Shown piece after piece: positions 51,769 to 62,123 of a stretch of 64,000 nucleotides of DNA. How positions within the stretch are numbered: the stretch's first letter is position 1; the number at the start of each line of letters is the position of its first letter. The notes beneath the pieces are model-generated. The model searched no databases. It saw only the letters and a program-made list of their open reading frames with translations, and was not told the DNA's origin. The stretch comes from Pontederia crassipes (taxonomy: Eukaryota; Streptophyta; Magnoliopsida; Commelinales; Pontederiaceae), in contig CM060188.1 of NCBI GenBank assembly GCA_030549335.1, forward strand, positions 10,354,001-10,418,000. Direction: 5' to 3'. Position numbers and translations under genes: made by a program.

Positions 51769-54700
51769 TCAATAAGATCTATGCCAAGTTGTGGATGAAT
51801 TGTGAGAGGATGCCTGAGTAGCAAGAAGCTCCTTCTGTGTGTAAACATTAGCTCTTTGCTGAAGTGAGTAGAGCAATTGCTGCTTCACAGTTCGAAGGGC
51901 TAGAAGAACATCCTGCACACTTTCTCTGGTTTGTGCCTTGGCCTGCTCTGGTTTTGGCTGGTGACTAAAGGGCACAAGAGCAAGCATATTTTCTTCACTA
52001 TCAGGTTCCTGTATGTCTATCTCTTGCTTGTCATCATAATCCGAAGACACCCTGTGTGTCGAAGAAGTGAAGAACAGATCAGGCTATTGAATGGCATTAA
52101 TTTTTTATCAAAGAAAAGAAGATGAATGGAAACAACTAAAGAAAATTTATCAAAAGTAAATTTAAAATTTTCCAAAAAGTCCTGATGTTTTTCATTGCTC
52201 ATCACATGAGTTGGGAAAAACTGTCATATTCTGCTATTGCTCTTTAGGTAACTGTTCTGATTTGTGACTTCTTCAACAAACTTTATCCAATAAAGTTATG
52301 GTAATTGAGATATAATGAAAACATCAAGACTGACGCATGCCTAGAAAATTATACAACAGACAAAAATGTTTCTTGGAATAGCAGGCTGTCATTCATGAGG
52401 TATATGCTGCTAAAGGTCTGATGGTACTCAAATCATGAAGAATGAAAGAAGTTGTGACACGAAAGAAAAACTTTGAAGCTTTCTTCGTAACCAGAATATG
52501 AACATCTTGATGTAAGGCAAGAAAGAGTATCAGAAAATTTCGTGCCCCAATATCTGTAGCACAAAATGCATTGGAGATACAATGGATTCTGTATACCTTG
52601 CACAAAAGATGATTTAATTCACTCCTGAGTTGTCAGACAACATATGAAGTGTTCATCTACAAGTATCTTGTGTGCCTTGAGATAATAAACATCAACACTA
52701 TAGTTTCTTGAGGAATTTTGATTCAAGAAGTTATGCTCACCATAAGAATTAAGTGGAGAGAGACAATGGAAAAGCCCATCCTGAGACATGAACTATTATT
52801 TTATGCCTAAATAAAGAGACAAATCGCTTTGGCTTTTCCTTGCGCTTCACCAGGCATCAGAAGCTTATCATTTTATACGTCTGTTGCTTTTTCAACAGAT
52901 CTTAATTGCCAAAGTAAAATAGGATACATCATTTTAAAGTTGTTCGCAAGGACATCTACATGGACTCTTATATAAGCTTTTTGTAACAAGACATGCAATT
53001 AAAGTGAATAGTCTTATCAGAAGAAGGAAAACAAACACGGAATGGACATGGACTTGGATTCTTTTTCCCTTGAAACATTTATTGAAAAATTAAGGATTTG
53101 GTTTGAAGTGCATCTAAATCTCGCTTGTGAAAATGAGAGGATTTATGTTTGTGATGTGGGTTGATGCATGCTCATTTATATATACTTTTTACACTTTAAT
53201 AATTTAAATTTGAATAAATCATGCATCAATTTTCATTATTTTTAATTAGACTTTTATTAGAATTTTGTTTTTAGAGTTATATCTACTCATGCTCTATTTT
53301 CTTCTTAGGAGAGTAAAATGGAGCGTGGAGTGTCCTGCTAATCCCTGAACAACACGGACCGCGTCTCATTAAAATGGTCCATGTCTGAGAAGAATCACAT
53401 GAAGTTCATGCGATCACGAAGTCGACGAGCGTCACGACGACAGAAGACAACACGGTCCACATAATTAATAATGCGATTCGTGCTAATTAATTCACCAGAT
53501 TTGGCGCAACTAGGAGGGGGCCGCATGATTAGAATAATAAGCAACACGACACATGTCATTAATAACACGGTCCGTTTTGATTCCCTGTTTTTGGTCGTCA
53601 GTGGCTACAAAAAGGCTTCCCTTTCACCCAATAGAGGCATCCAATTTGAGAGAGAAATATCCAACTTTTAATTAAAAAAAGAGAGCCATTTTGTGTCTAC
53701 TTGGTTGAGATTCACATTTGAAGCTTTGGAATTTTATTTTCTTGCTCATTTTTGTAGTCTAATTTTCTTTTCATGACGTTTGATACTCCATTTATGGAGT
53801 AGTGCTCTTATTAGGCTTTTCTTTGTTGAACTCTGCTATCATTTGAAATAAACGATCTTTTATAATTTTTTAGTATGAATGTTGTGATTTTATTGAGAAT
53901 CTCATAACTCTCCCATATCTACTAGTGAGATTTAGAAGGTTGTGGATTTAGACGCACTCAGTTAAGGAGTCTTTAAGATTATTTGAATTACATATCATTT
54001 TGCTCATAAATATTTGAAGAACGACTAGGTTGAACTTTCTTCAAATATTTTATTGATAAAACAGATAGGACATCCAGTTGGAGTCCTACATCATATTTCA
54101 ATTATTCCATCATATATGTTTTTATTACTCATTTCAAATAATAGTAGAGGAATACTTAGTAAAGTCTAATGTTCTCTTTTTTTATATTTTACATCTTCTC
54201 TCGGTTGGATTTATTTCTTTACTTTTTCATCAGAACTCTTAAACATCACTTCTTTAAAATTCTCATCTAATAAGAATAAGATAAAAAGTTCTCATGGGAT
54301 CGATATCTTTTCAAACTACTTGTGTGACCGGTACACTTGCCCTCTTTTCTACTTTATAGAAAAATCGCATCATGGGTCACAATGACAAAAGGTCTCATAT
54401 ATAAAACTTCAAAGTAATGTATTATAGAAATTGGTCGATGCTATTAAAGCATTTTTTAACTTATGCAATATTCTTTGATATGATTAAGTTTGAACAATTG
54501 ATGAAAAATTAACCTCATCTCTTATAACAGGCAACGGAAATTGAAAAAAAAAAACATCTATTGCAAATATGTTAAAGGAGAAATGGATGCTCAAACAAAA
54601 AGTTTGGGATCAATCAAGGCGGATTTGATGAGTAGAGATATTGCATCTTTACAAAAATTGTGCCATTTCTGATCAAGTCTCGTCTCATTAAAATTCATGC

Positions 54701-55857
54701 ACATATAATAGGTTTTTCATTCGAAAGCTTTCAAATAAAATTATTCGGGTTGACCCTGTGACTTCTATAGTCCTTTTTCAGTGGATGTATCTACAGAGCA
54801 TTTAAGATCTAAAAAAATTCACAAGTTTGTGCAGTTGGATGTTCAATCTGCAGCAGATAACTTCCAGCAATGTGCCCAAACCAGGTCTAAAAGATCTAAA
54901 TGAATTTTATGACACATACTTGAGCAAACAGGTGCAGATAAATCAGTCATCTTTAAGATGCAAATATAAGAATCTCATCATTTCAGACATTGCATCAGAA
55001 GTGAAAACTAAGAGCAATCACAAAGCCATTGTAGACATTTACCTCAAAGAATCATCAGGCAACTCCACTTCACTCTTAATTGGGCAGGTTTCGCCCTTAA
55101 AATGGGACTGTGCAGTCCCTTCCGAACTCCAGCTGCCATCATCCACTGAGGCAAACTGATGAGATAAGGTAGCAGACGAAGCATCCGAAAGGCAATCAGA
55201 GCCTGCTGATACTGCCGCCGCCTCTGGCAAGCCGCATTGTCCTGAACCCTCCGCCGGCGGGCAGGATTGCATTCCTTCTGCTCCCTCGCGTCCCATGAAG
55301 CACCGGGAAGATGAGGAACTCGTTGAGCTTGTAGGGAAGTCCACTGCGCTGCGATCGTCCAAAAGATCAAGCGATCTCAGCTTCTTGACTGCATACTGCA
55401 GCCTCCTCTCAGCTCTGCTCCTGAACTTGATCTCTTCCGCCAGCTTCTTTTCCAGCTCCTCCAACTGTTGGAAAACAATAAAAAAGAGGAGCAGCAGCAA
55501 AAGAAATGAATAGTTACTGCTTGTGTACGATGACGATCCTGGATGCAATCCAAGAGGAAATGAGCATACTCTTTTAGCCAGATGCCAAGCCTCTTCCTTG
55601 GCGACCTTGGAGGTCGCCCTCTCGGCCTGCAGCCTCCCTATCAAGCAGTCGATCGTCCTCAGTCTATCATCCTCTTCGGTCCTCATAATGTCTCTGCTAA
55701 AAACAGCAACGAGAATCAAATTTTTATCGTAATCACACACTGCACGTATACATATATGGAATTTTCAGGAGATTGGAGGGTCATGCTACCTGCATTGGAC
55801 CTTTGCAGCAAGCATCCTGTAATGTGATTGAGGAGATCCTCTTACCAATGATGGCAT
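51769..55857 (-). CDS. Plant coiled-coil protein of unknown function
   Basis: Not recognised as a named gene. Exons: 55857-55790, 55693-55570, 55464-55043, 52051-51769, giving 298 residues in one open frame. The start MPSLVRGSPQSHYRMLAAKV is followed by a heptad-rich region (RLRTIDCLIGRLQAERATSK; EELEKKLAEEIKFRSRAERR; LQYAVKKLRSLDLLDD) that predicts a coiled coil from about 25 to 105. A Ser-rich, Cys-containing disordered stretch comes next, then a last exon with acidic EIDIQEPDSEENMLALVPF and a second helical segment (ESVQDVLLALRTVKQQLLYS). The third intron is about 3 kb and holds no recognisable gene. No membrane segment or signal peptide. Joining the last exon is supported by matching splice phase (AG|G) and by a helix of similar style. 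A separate gene is less likely, as that exon has no good start of its own. Confidence 0.75.
52052..55042 (-). other. Long intron (about 3 kb) of the coiled-coil gene
   Basis: Bounded by gtaaat at 55042 and the acceptor cacacag at about 52058-52052 on the minus strand. The interior is AT-rich. Small frames (for example 54827-55159 plus) overlap exon 3 in antisense and show no domain. Confidence 0.55.
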
Positions 55858-58456
55858 AAAGGCAGCGGCATCTCACGACGCCTCTACTTTTGTTGGACAG
55901 TTTCAACTGTGAGAAAGGGGAGGCCAAACGCCAAGGAGAGTTTTAAGAGGAAACCATGGGGCTGTTGGATTTACCAGGACTGGTACCACTAGTAGGACTG
56001 GAGACTTAAACGAAGCGTTTTATAGTTGCTCAGGTGTTGTCAAAGCTGCGATCTTTTGCTTTTTCCTGGCCTTGTTGCTTGGTGCATGGCTCCTAAAAGT
56101 GGACACGCACTGTTCACCATGGGCTGGCTCATCGAGGGTCATCCCGTGATGTATAGATGGTGGACCTGCTCATACTCAGATTGCCTGGATCTTGGATTTT
56201 TTGAAATTTAAGGATTCAAAATTGTTCATAAGTCTAGTGCTCACGTGAGTGCAGTTCGCAGTAAATTTTTTATGCCCCGTAGTTCACACTTCACAGAAAA
56301 CCGAGAGCCGCAATAACTCCACGCAGAAGGACCTCATTATTGTTACAGACCAGACATCGCTGAAGGGAGCTCATTAATCTCAGTCAATCACAATGAAATC
56401 GGAAAAGATTCAGATCATAGATTCGCATCAGCACTTTCGTAACCTTTTAGGAAAGCTTAGAATTCTGGAAAGGTAGAAGAAACTCGAAATGCACATGCAT
56501 TGTTTCTCTGTTTTTCTTTGCCGATTTCAGAAGAAAACTCAGTACAAGATTTTTGCCTTCAACAAAGAATCAAGACCGACAATTCCTGGGCACAAACAAT
56601 AAGATGTTTGTTCACGATTCTGCATCCCGGAATGTTCTAAGCAGGACTGTGGTGGTGAACTTCTGATGTCATCTCATGCATACTGTTTTCAGTTTCTGGA
56701 CACAACCTGGGGCTGTCAAATTCGTCTACAGAACACATCGATAGAATTAGTTATAAATGTATCATACAAGTAAAAACCTTTGTCCAAGTAGTATTTCCTG
56801 CCATGGCACTCTCATCATCATCGCCGTCCTCGTCGTCGTCGTCATCATCAGCATGTAAAATAAAACGATGCCAGTGACATTCTCATCATGGATCAAGAAC
56901 AACCTCCTATGAGCATTAGCCGCCTAAGTTCCTAGGTCAACGTGCTTTCCACTTGATTGCATTTGAGTTCCCTAAATGGAATTGACATCATTACTCATCA
57001 ATGACACATCTTACAAGCTGGTAATCCTTCAGAATTATGTCAGGATAATGCACTTTGGTTGTTCCTGAGTTGTCCAGATGAAAAAAAGGAGGTTCCACTT
57101 CTTCAGTTGTGTCACATATGCCGCTTCTTTTCTCATAGGTTAGGCCAAATGACTGACACGCCTCAGTGAACCATAATTTTTGAGTTGGCTTGGCTTGCAG
57201 TTTAAGCATAGGGGCCACGGACACACTGGGCAGGAAACAAATGCAAATTGGTTACCGCATCATAACATTCATTCTAGCTTCCAGTGGAGTAGGTTCGGGC
57301 TCTTGTGTTCCAGACACTACAGCCAGGACTAAGAAGGGTTTGATTTATAGACGGTAAAAAAGAGGCTGTAAGTGAACTTTGAGAATTCTGCTGCTTGGAG
57401 CAGAGATGTTGCTCCGTGCAGGAGGATGCATCTGAACTCTGAGGGCAGAACGAAGTGAGAGACGGGACAAAGCCAAACTGGAGACTTCACTGCAGAGAGA
57501 AGCAGCGGGAGAATGTTTTGGGAGTGATTCCTCATATTTTCACACGGGGCGGAAGAGGAAATGGCCGAGATGCATGTGATCCTGGCCATTATTTTACTAC
57601 CGGGTTAACAGAGCCATACAAGAAACAGAGACGAGAACCTGCACAAGTTCTGTAAAATAGTGAAATAAAATAAAATAAACTCCCTCATCCTCTTCTCTCT
57701 GTCTCTCTCTCTCTCTCTCAACTCAGTACCTAAGCCATGTTTATCATCCCAAAAAGACCTGCGATTACCATCCATAATTACTAGACTAGTGCCGTTTCTT
57801 TTCGTGTTGATCTGCCATCTTCTACCAATTGGTGTTACGGAGGGTACCGTCACGTGCACTGCACGTTAGAATTCGACAGAATCAATGCTGGTAAATTGTA
57901 ATGCGGATCTTTAACTTAATCGATAATGGAGAATAACACACAAATGGAACACAGGAAGTCACTTGGTTCACATCAACTAAGAACAGGAGAAAAGCTGGGA
58001 AGTGAAGCCTCGATCCAATCCATAAATTTTTAACTTTTGTGGGTTGTAAAATTTTCTGGTTAAAAGCACATAAATTGATCCTAAATTGATTAGCTTAAGC
58101 TTTAGTCAAGTGGAACAACATAGGTAAAGCAACCTTATGGCTATAAGTTTGTTTGAACAATTTTTTGGAAAAAGAATCAACAGGAAAATAAGAACTCTCC
58201 AACAAGTTATAACCAAACATAGGATGAGAAAAAAAAATCAATCATTTTCCTAGTATCAAACCAAGCACAGGGAAACACCTGGACAATATTTCTCCAAATC
58301 TCCGATCAAAGCAGAGTACAAAGAGAAAATACCAAATCGAAACATCATCAGAGGCAGGCTTGGACTTTACGCAACTCTAACAAAGCATATAAAGTCGTTC
58401 CTATTGCATTCTAGCGCATATTCTTGAGTTCTGCACATAGGGTATGTATCCATCCA
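55858..58456. other. Intergenic DNA; one unexplained 77-codon frame
   Basis: No recognised gene. The minus-strand frame 57224-56991 (from VSVAPMLKLQAKPTQKLWFT to the end YQLVRCVIDE) follows a possible acceptor (cctgcccag near 57230), so it could be a terminal exon of an unrecognised or decayed gene. A CT run lies near 57699-57719. Confidence 0.4.
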
Positions 58457-59371
58457 TTATGCCAGGAATTTTTCTAGTTGATCTGAATCATATGCATTTT
58501 CATCAACACCAATATCAGCTTTTAATTCAGATTCAAATGCACCTTTGTTAACAGCATAGTCAGCTTTCAACTCAGAATCTAATTTATCTTCATCAACACC
58601 ATAGTCAGCTCTCAACTCAGAATCAAATGTATCTTCATCAACACCATTGTCAACTCTAAACTCAAAATTAAATGTATCTTCATCAAAATCAACGCCAACT
58701 CTCAACATAGAATCCATGTCCTCATCCATCAGCACATTGATTAAAGCAAGCAACTCCCGCTTCATATCATTCGCCGCTGCCCTGTTCATTTTCTCCAAGT
58801 TAGAGAACCAAAGCTGATCATTTTCCTGGTCTAATCCAGAATCGCACCACGCACAAATCTCCCTCGTGATCGCCATTACGAACATTCCAGAGTCTTCAAA
58901 ATGTGTCTGCTGGGGTGTCCTGCACTCCAGAAGCTCTGGGTATCCAAGAAACGGCTTTAGTACATCGCAGAGCTTTCTTGAATGAGGCTCGTTTGTCTCC
59001 TCACAGCTGTCATAATGCAAAAATTGGTTCTGCTTCTGAACATAGACAAGCAAACTCCAGTGCCTGCATGTCTGGTTGTCCGATGCATCATCCCAATCAT
59101 GTACCACAAAAATTGAGACTTCCTTCTCTCTCAGGCCATACTTGCCTACTATCTCATACAGCTTCTCAAAGTCCTCAAAGTTGACAATGGAGGATGAGAC
59201 TGAAGTCGGAACGAGAAGCACATGGCCAGCACGAGTGTGCTGTGATGCTTCTGAGAGAAGGCTGAAGTAGAAATCGATGATGCGGCTGTTGATGCAGCAA
59301 GGCTCACTGAGGACATCAAGATCGGAACAGTTCAAGGAAAACCCTTTGTTGAAAAGGAGTTGTTCATCAAC
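58457..59371 (-). CDS. NEDP1/DEN1-like C48 (Ulp1) protease homologue with Ser at the nucleophile site (5' exon not found)
   Basis: Homologue of the deneddylase NEDP1/DEN1/SENP8, which in active relatives processes or removes RUB/NEDD8. This exon encodes 304 residues from the acceptor at 59372. The frame upstream is closed by the TAG that forms the acceptor, and no in-frame ATG precedes the domain, so a short 5' exon is missing. Family signatures (numbered from the exon start): SDLDVLSEP, INSRIIDFYFSLLSE, RHWSLLVY with His104, FLHYDS with Asp121, PQQ (Gln154/155), then FEDSGMFVM where Ser161 (codon TCT, 58891-58889) stands in place of the catalytic Cys of the usual DCG motif. The C-terminus adds five degenerate 15-residue acidic repeats (VDEDTFDSELRADYG, VDEDKLDSELKADYA and others), absent in Arabidopsis DEN1 (about 226 residues). 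Likely a pseudoprotease, unless this base is an error. Confidence 0.82.
   Translation of the reverse strand, partial: VDEQLLFNKGFSLNCSDLDVLSEPCCINSRIIDFYFSLLSEASQHTRAGHVLLVPTSVSSSIVNFEDFEKLYEIVGKYGLREKEVSIFVVHDWDDASDNQTCRHWSLLVYVQKQNQFLHYDSCEETNEPHSRKLCDVLKPFLGYPELLECRTPQQTHFEDSGMFVMAITREICAWCDSGLDQENDQLWFSNLEKMNRAAANDMKRELLALINVLMDEDMDSMLRVGVDFDEDTFNFEFRVDNGVDEDTFDSELRADYGVDEDKLDSELKADYAVNKGAFESELKADIGVDENAYDSDQLEKFLA
58460..58690 (-). repeat. 45-bp tandem repeat encoding an acidic 15-residue motif, about 5 units
   Basis: Coding repeat at the end of the NEDP1-like gene. On the plus strand it appears as recurring atcttcatcaacaccat/agtcag-ctctcaactcagaat units. Translated units: FDEDTFNFEFRVDNG, VDEDTFDSELRADYG, VDEDKLDSELKADYA, VNKGAFESELKADIG, VDENAYDSDQLEKFL. 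Divergence between units shows the array is not brand new, while the preserved frame suggests selection for coding. Confidence 0.85.
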
Positions 59372-59619
59372 CTAGTTGTTATTGGACTGTGTAAGCAACC
59401 TGTCACAATACCTAGAGAAGAATAAGAGTGAATACATAAAAATCTCACAACTTTTGTTTTAGACCAATTGAATGAATAAACTTTCAGGTATTATGCATTC
59501 ATATGGGGACCTGGAAGACATTACTAGCATTCGGCATTATTATTAGACAAGAGCTAACTTAAATCCCAAAAACTTAACAAAAAAATTAAAGGTGTTTTCA
59601 TAAAAAAAAAAAGAAAAAC

Positions 59620-59712
59620 ACAACAACAACAACAAAGCCTTATCCCACTAGGTGGGGTCGGCTACATGAATCATACGACGCCATTCCGCTCTATTAGTAA
59701 CCAAACATTCGT
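59620..59712 (-). mobile_element. RTE-type LINE 3' tail, copy C (minus strand)
   Basis: On the minus strand this is ggttactaatagagcggaat, then catgtagccgaccccaccta, then gggataaggctt and (TTG)n. It is the same 3' end as the copies at 23130 and 39178, here cut to about 90 bases. It lies upstream of the NEDP1-like exon, possibly in its first intron. Confidence 0.75.
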
Positions 59713-62123
59713 TGATCCATGTTCATAAGATTCGACAGGATTTTATGCTGACTGTCGGGAACTAACACAAGTCTTAGTAGATGGCTTAGTAGATGGCTAC
59801 TCAAATGATGTAGTCATACTTTTCCTTTTGAAAGAAAGCAGCCCTAGTATGGCATGTGTCAACATGTTAATGAAGTTTCCACAATCTAACTGGAAAGTGA
59901 AATTATGTTTTATACAGAACATATAATTTATACATTCAGTAGAACAGCTTGGCATAACATGATTCGTGACTTTTGCACTACTACACCAACGAAGTACTAA
60001 TGTTTGAATCCAAGATTCGGAAAACAGCTTATGAAACCATATTGTAGTGCAGAAATGTACACTAGAAATAGGCAGCACACAAAAAATGCAGGTCAATTGA
60101 TCTCTTTTTTTTTTCTCCTATAGAAATTTTCTTGAATGTAAGATTACTTATAGTGAACAGGTCTGGGCCTTTGAGGACAGAGTAGACTCATTAAGATAAT
60201 ACCTAGAATAATAATTCTCATAGGCCCGCTTGGTTAAGATGCAGACAAGACTTTATTTCTTTCTTAGTTATTCTGTCAAACACTCAAGGTCATCACTAAA
60301 AACTGTTGACTTAATCAAAATATTAGTAATCTTCATCTCATAAAAACCAACTTCTCAACTTTCAATAAAATTAAATAACCTCTTCAAACTAGACGCTAGA
60401 CAAGAATACCCTCCTAGAATAATAAATTTTATTGAATAATTTTCTAAAATGATTAAAACTTAAAAATAATAATCAATCAAACCAAACAGGCCCAACTTAA
60501 TACGCCCCTCTGATTTTGTCAAGATGATCCAACACCTATCCTGTTCTTTATTTTGTTAACCTTAATCGCCCTCTTACCAGTTACATCAATTAACAGAAAC
60601 AAATGAAATAATAACCAAAAATCACTCCCCCACACCGTCTGGGTTGTCATGGAGGCATCTCCCTCCCCCTTTCCACCCCACTTCCTCCAAAAGAACAAAC
60701 ACGAAAAAAGAAAGAACAAGAACTGATCATAATGACGAACACCGTGTTCAAACATCTGGTCTGGGAGGGGAGCAGAATGAAACCGGAACGCCATGCATGC
60801 CATGCAATGAGGAGGGGGAAGAACGATCGCAGAGGAATCGATCATGCACACGCGAAGATGGAGGGCTGGGGAACGAACCTTTGAAGCCCGGACTGGCCGG
60901 CAGTCGCCATTGTTCCTGGGTCTTCGGAGCCTCGTCGGGGGTTTTGGCGGTTGGGATGATCTCGCGTTCGTCTTGCGACTGGCGGTTTTAAACTGACAGG
61001 TTTCCCTGGACTCCGCGGTTTTAAAGTTGCACGCGAATTTCTTGGGAACTTTCTTCCCCACTAACGACCATTGGTATTTCGTTAAGCCGCAAGTCATCGC
61101 GTTAATTAAGTGGCGCATCTACAGGTAATTTAATATAAACAAATATATTAGTAAGCTTTTATTTATTTTTTTAAATAATAAAAATGACTAAATGAGGTTA
61201 AAATATATAATAAAAAGAATAGAGAAAGTCAAAATAAGGCGATATTTTAATAATGTCAACAGGTGAAATGAAAGTACGCATCTGATTTCGTTCCCCATTC
61301 CGATTTATTTCCTTCTAATTTCCGAATTGGAAATAGCAGATTGTTAGGAGTAAGGGTTTAAAGCACCTGGTGGGCTTTCCAGGAATTACGTTCTGAATTT
61401 AATTGCTGAACTGTCTTGCTTTGGTGTTCTAATATCACTCCGAGCAGCCGAAATATTAAGTATTTCATCTTTATCTCCTGTTGTCAAAGAAAATAATTGT
61501 TAACAAATATTGCATATGAAAAGGATGATTGGAAGAGTATGATCAAAGCTTGGAACAAGCAGATAATACGTTAACAAAAAAATGTGTGTAAAGATATCGC
61601 ATTCCACAGTCAAATCCATCTTTACTTTGGATGCATACTTTGTACATTTCATAGTTCAGGACACTTACTCAAGTTAGTAGTCATCTTTTCCTCCTCAAAA
61701 AGATATTTGTACGGTTCTCACGATATAAGTAGAATATGCATTAAGTGCTAGTACAAAGATCTTAGCTCAGAGCAGAATCTACCAATTAGATTGATTCATT
61801 CTGTTTTGAATCTTTTGATCCATCTCGACGCAATGTAGGCTTTTTGGCCGATCTAAATGTCAGCATAATTGTTTGGTATTCCAGTAAATAATAGAAAGAC
61901 GTCAAGCATAAATCTAAAAAGGTTAGATATGCATTAGTGCTAGAGTATATTGACCACAGTATGAATTTGATCTGATGCAAAAAGAAAATTATTTTTTATG
62001 ACTACCTAGTACATATATGTGATTATTGTCTCATACTACTGTCGCAACTAAAATATTGTGCAGCTTATCTCCCAGTCTGCAGATGAGGAGAACGACTCCT
62101 CTTCCCTTAAATCGCTTCTTCTC
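59713..62123. other. Interval between the NEDP1-like gene and the PPR gene, with a GC-rich island
   Basis: Contains imperfect hAT-like inverted ends at about 60223-60494 (GGCCCGCTTGGTT at the left; GGCCTGTTTGGTT from the right), without a confirmed target duplication. A GC-rich island at 60.64-61.02 kb has open frames on both strands but no domain. On the minus strand it holds a short ATG frame (MATAGQSGLQRF, from about 60915), which makes it the best candidate for the promoter and 5' exon of the NEDP1-like gene, although splice phase does not join cleanly. From 61.12 to 62.12 kb it is AT-rich; the part next to 62124 is probably PPR 3' UTR. Confidence 0.4.

Noticed and set aside
55039-55740. 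A single long frame as the whole coiled-coil gene
   Set aside because: It includes an intron between exons 2 and 3 with good GT-AG sites, and lacks the first exon and the C-terminal exon.
59293-59335. Start of the NEDP1-like protein just before NCSDLDVL
   Set aside because: The codon there is TTG, and family similarity continues at least ten residues upstream to the splice acceptor.
60223-60494. A confirmed hAT MITE
   Set aside because: The inverted ends are similar (13 bases, two mismatches) but no 8-bp target duplication could be found, so it is only mentioned as possible.
60519-61118. A 199-codon minus-strand frame and a 115-codon plus-strand frame as genes
   Set aside because: They overlap in antisense within a GC-rich island, show no domain, and look like promoter/leader sequence.
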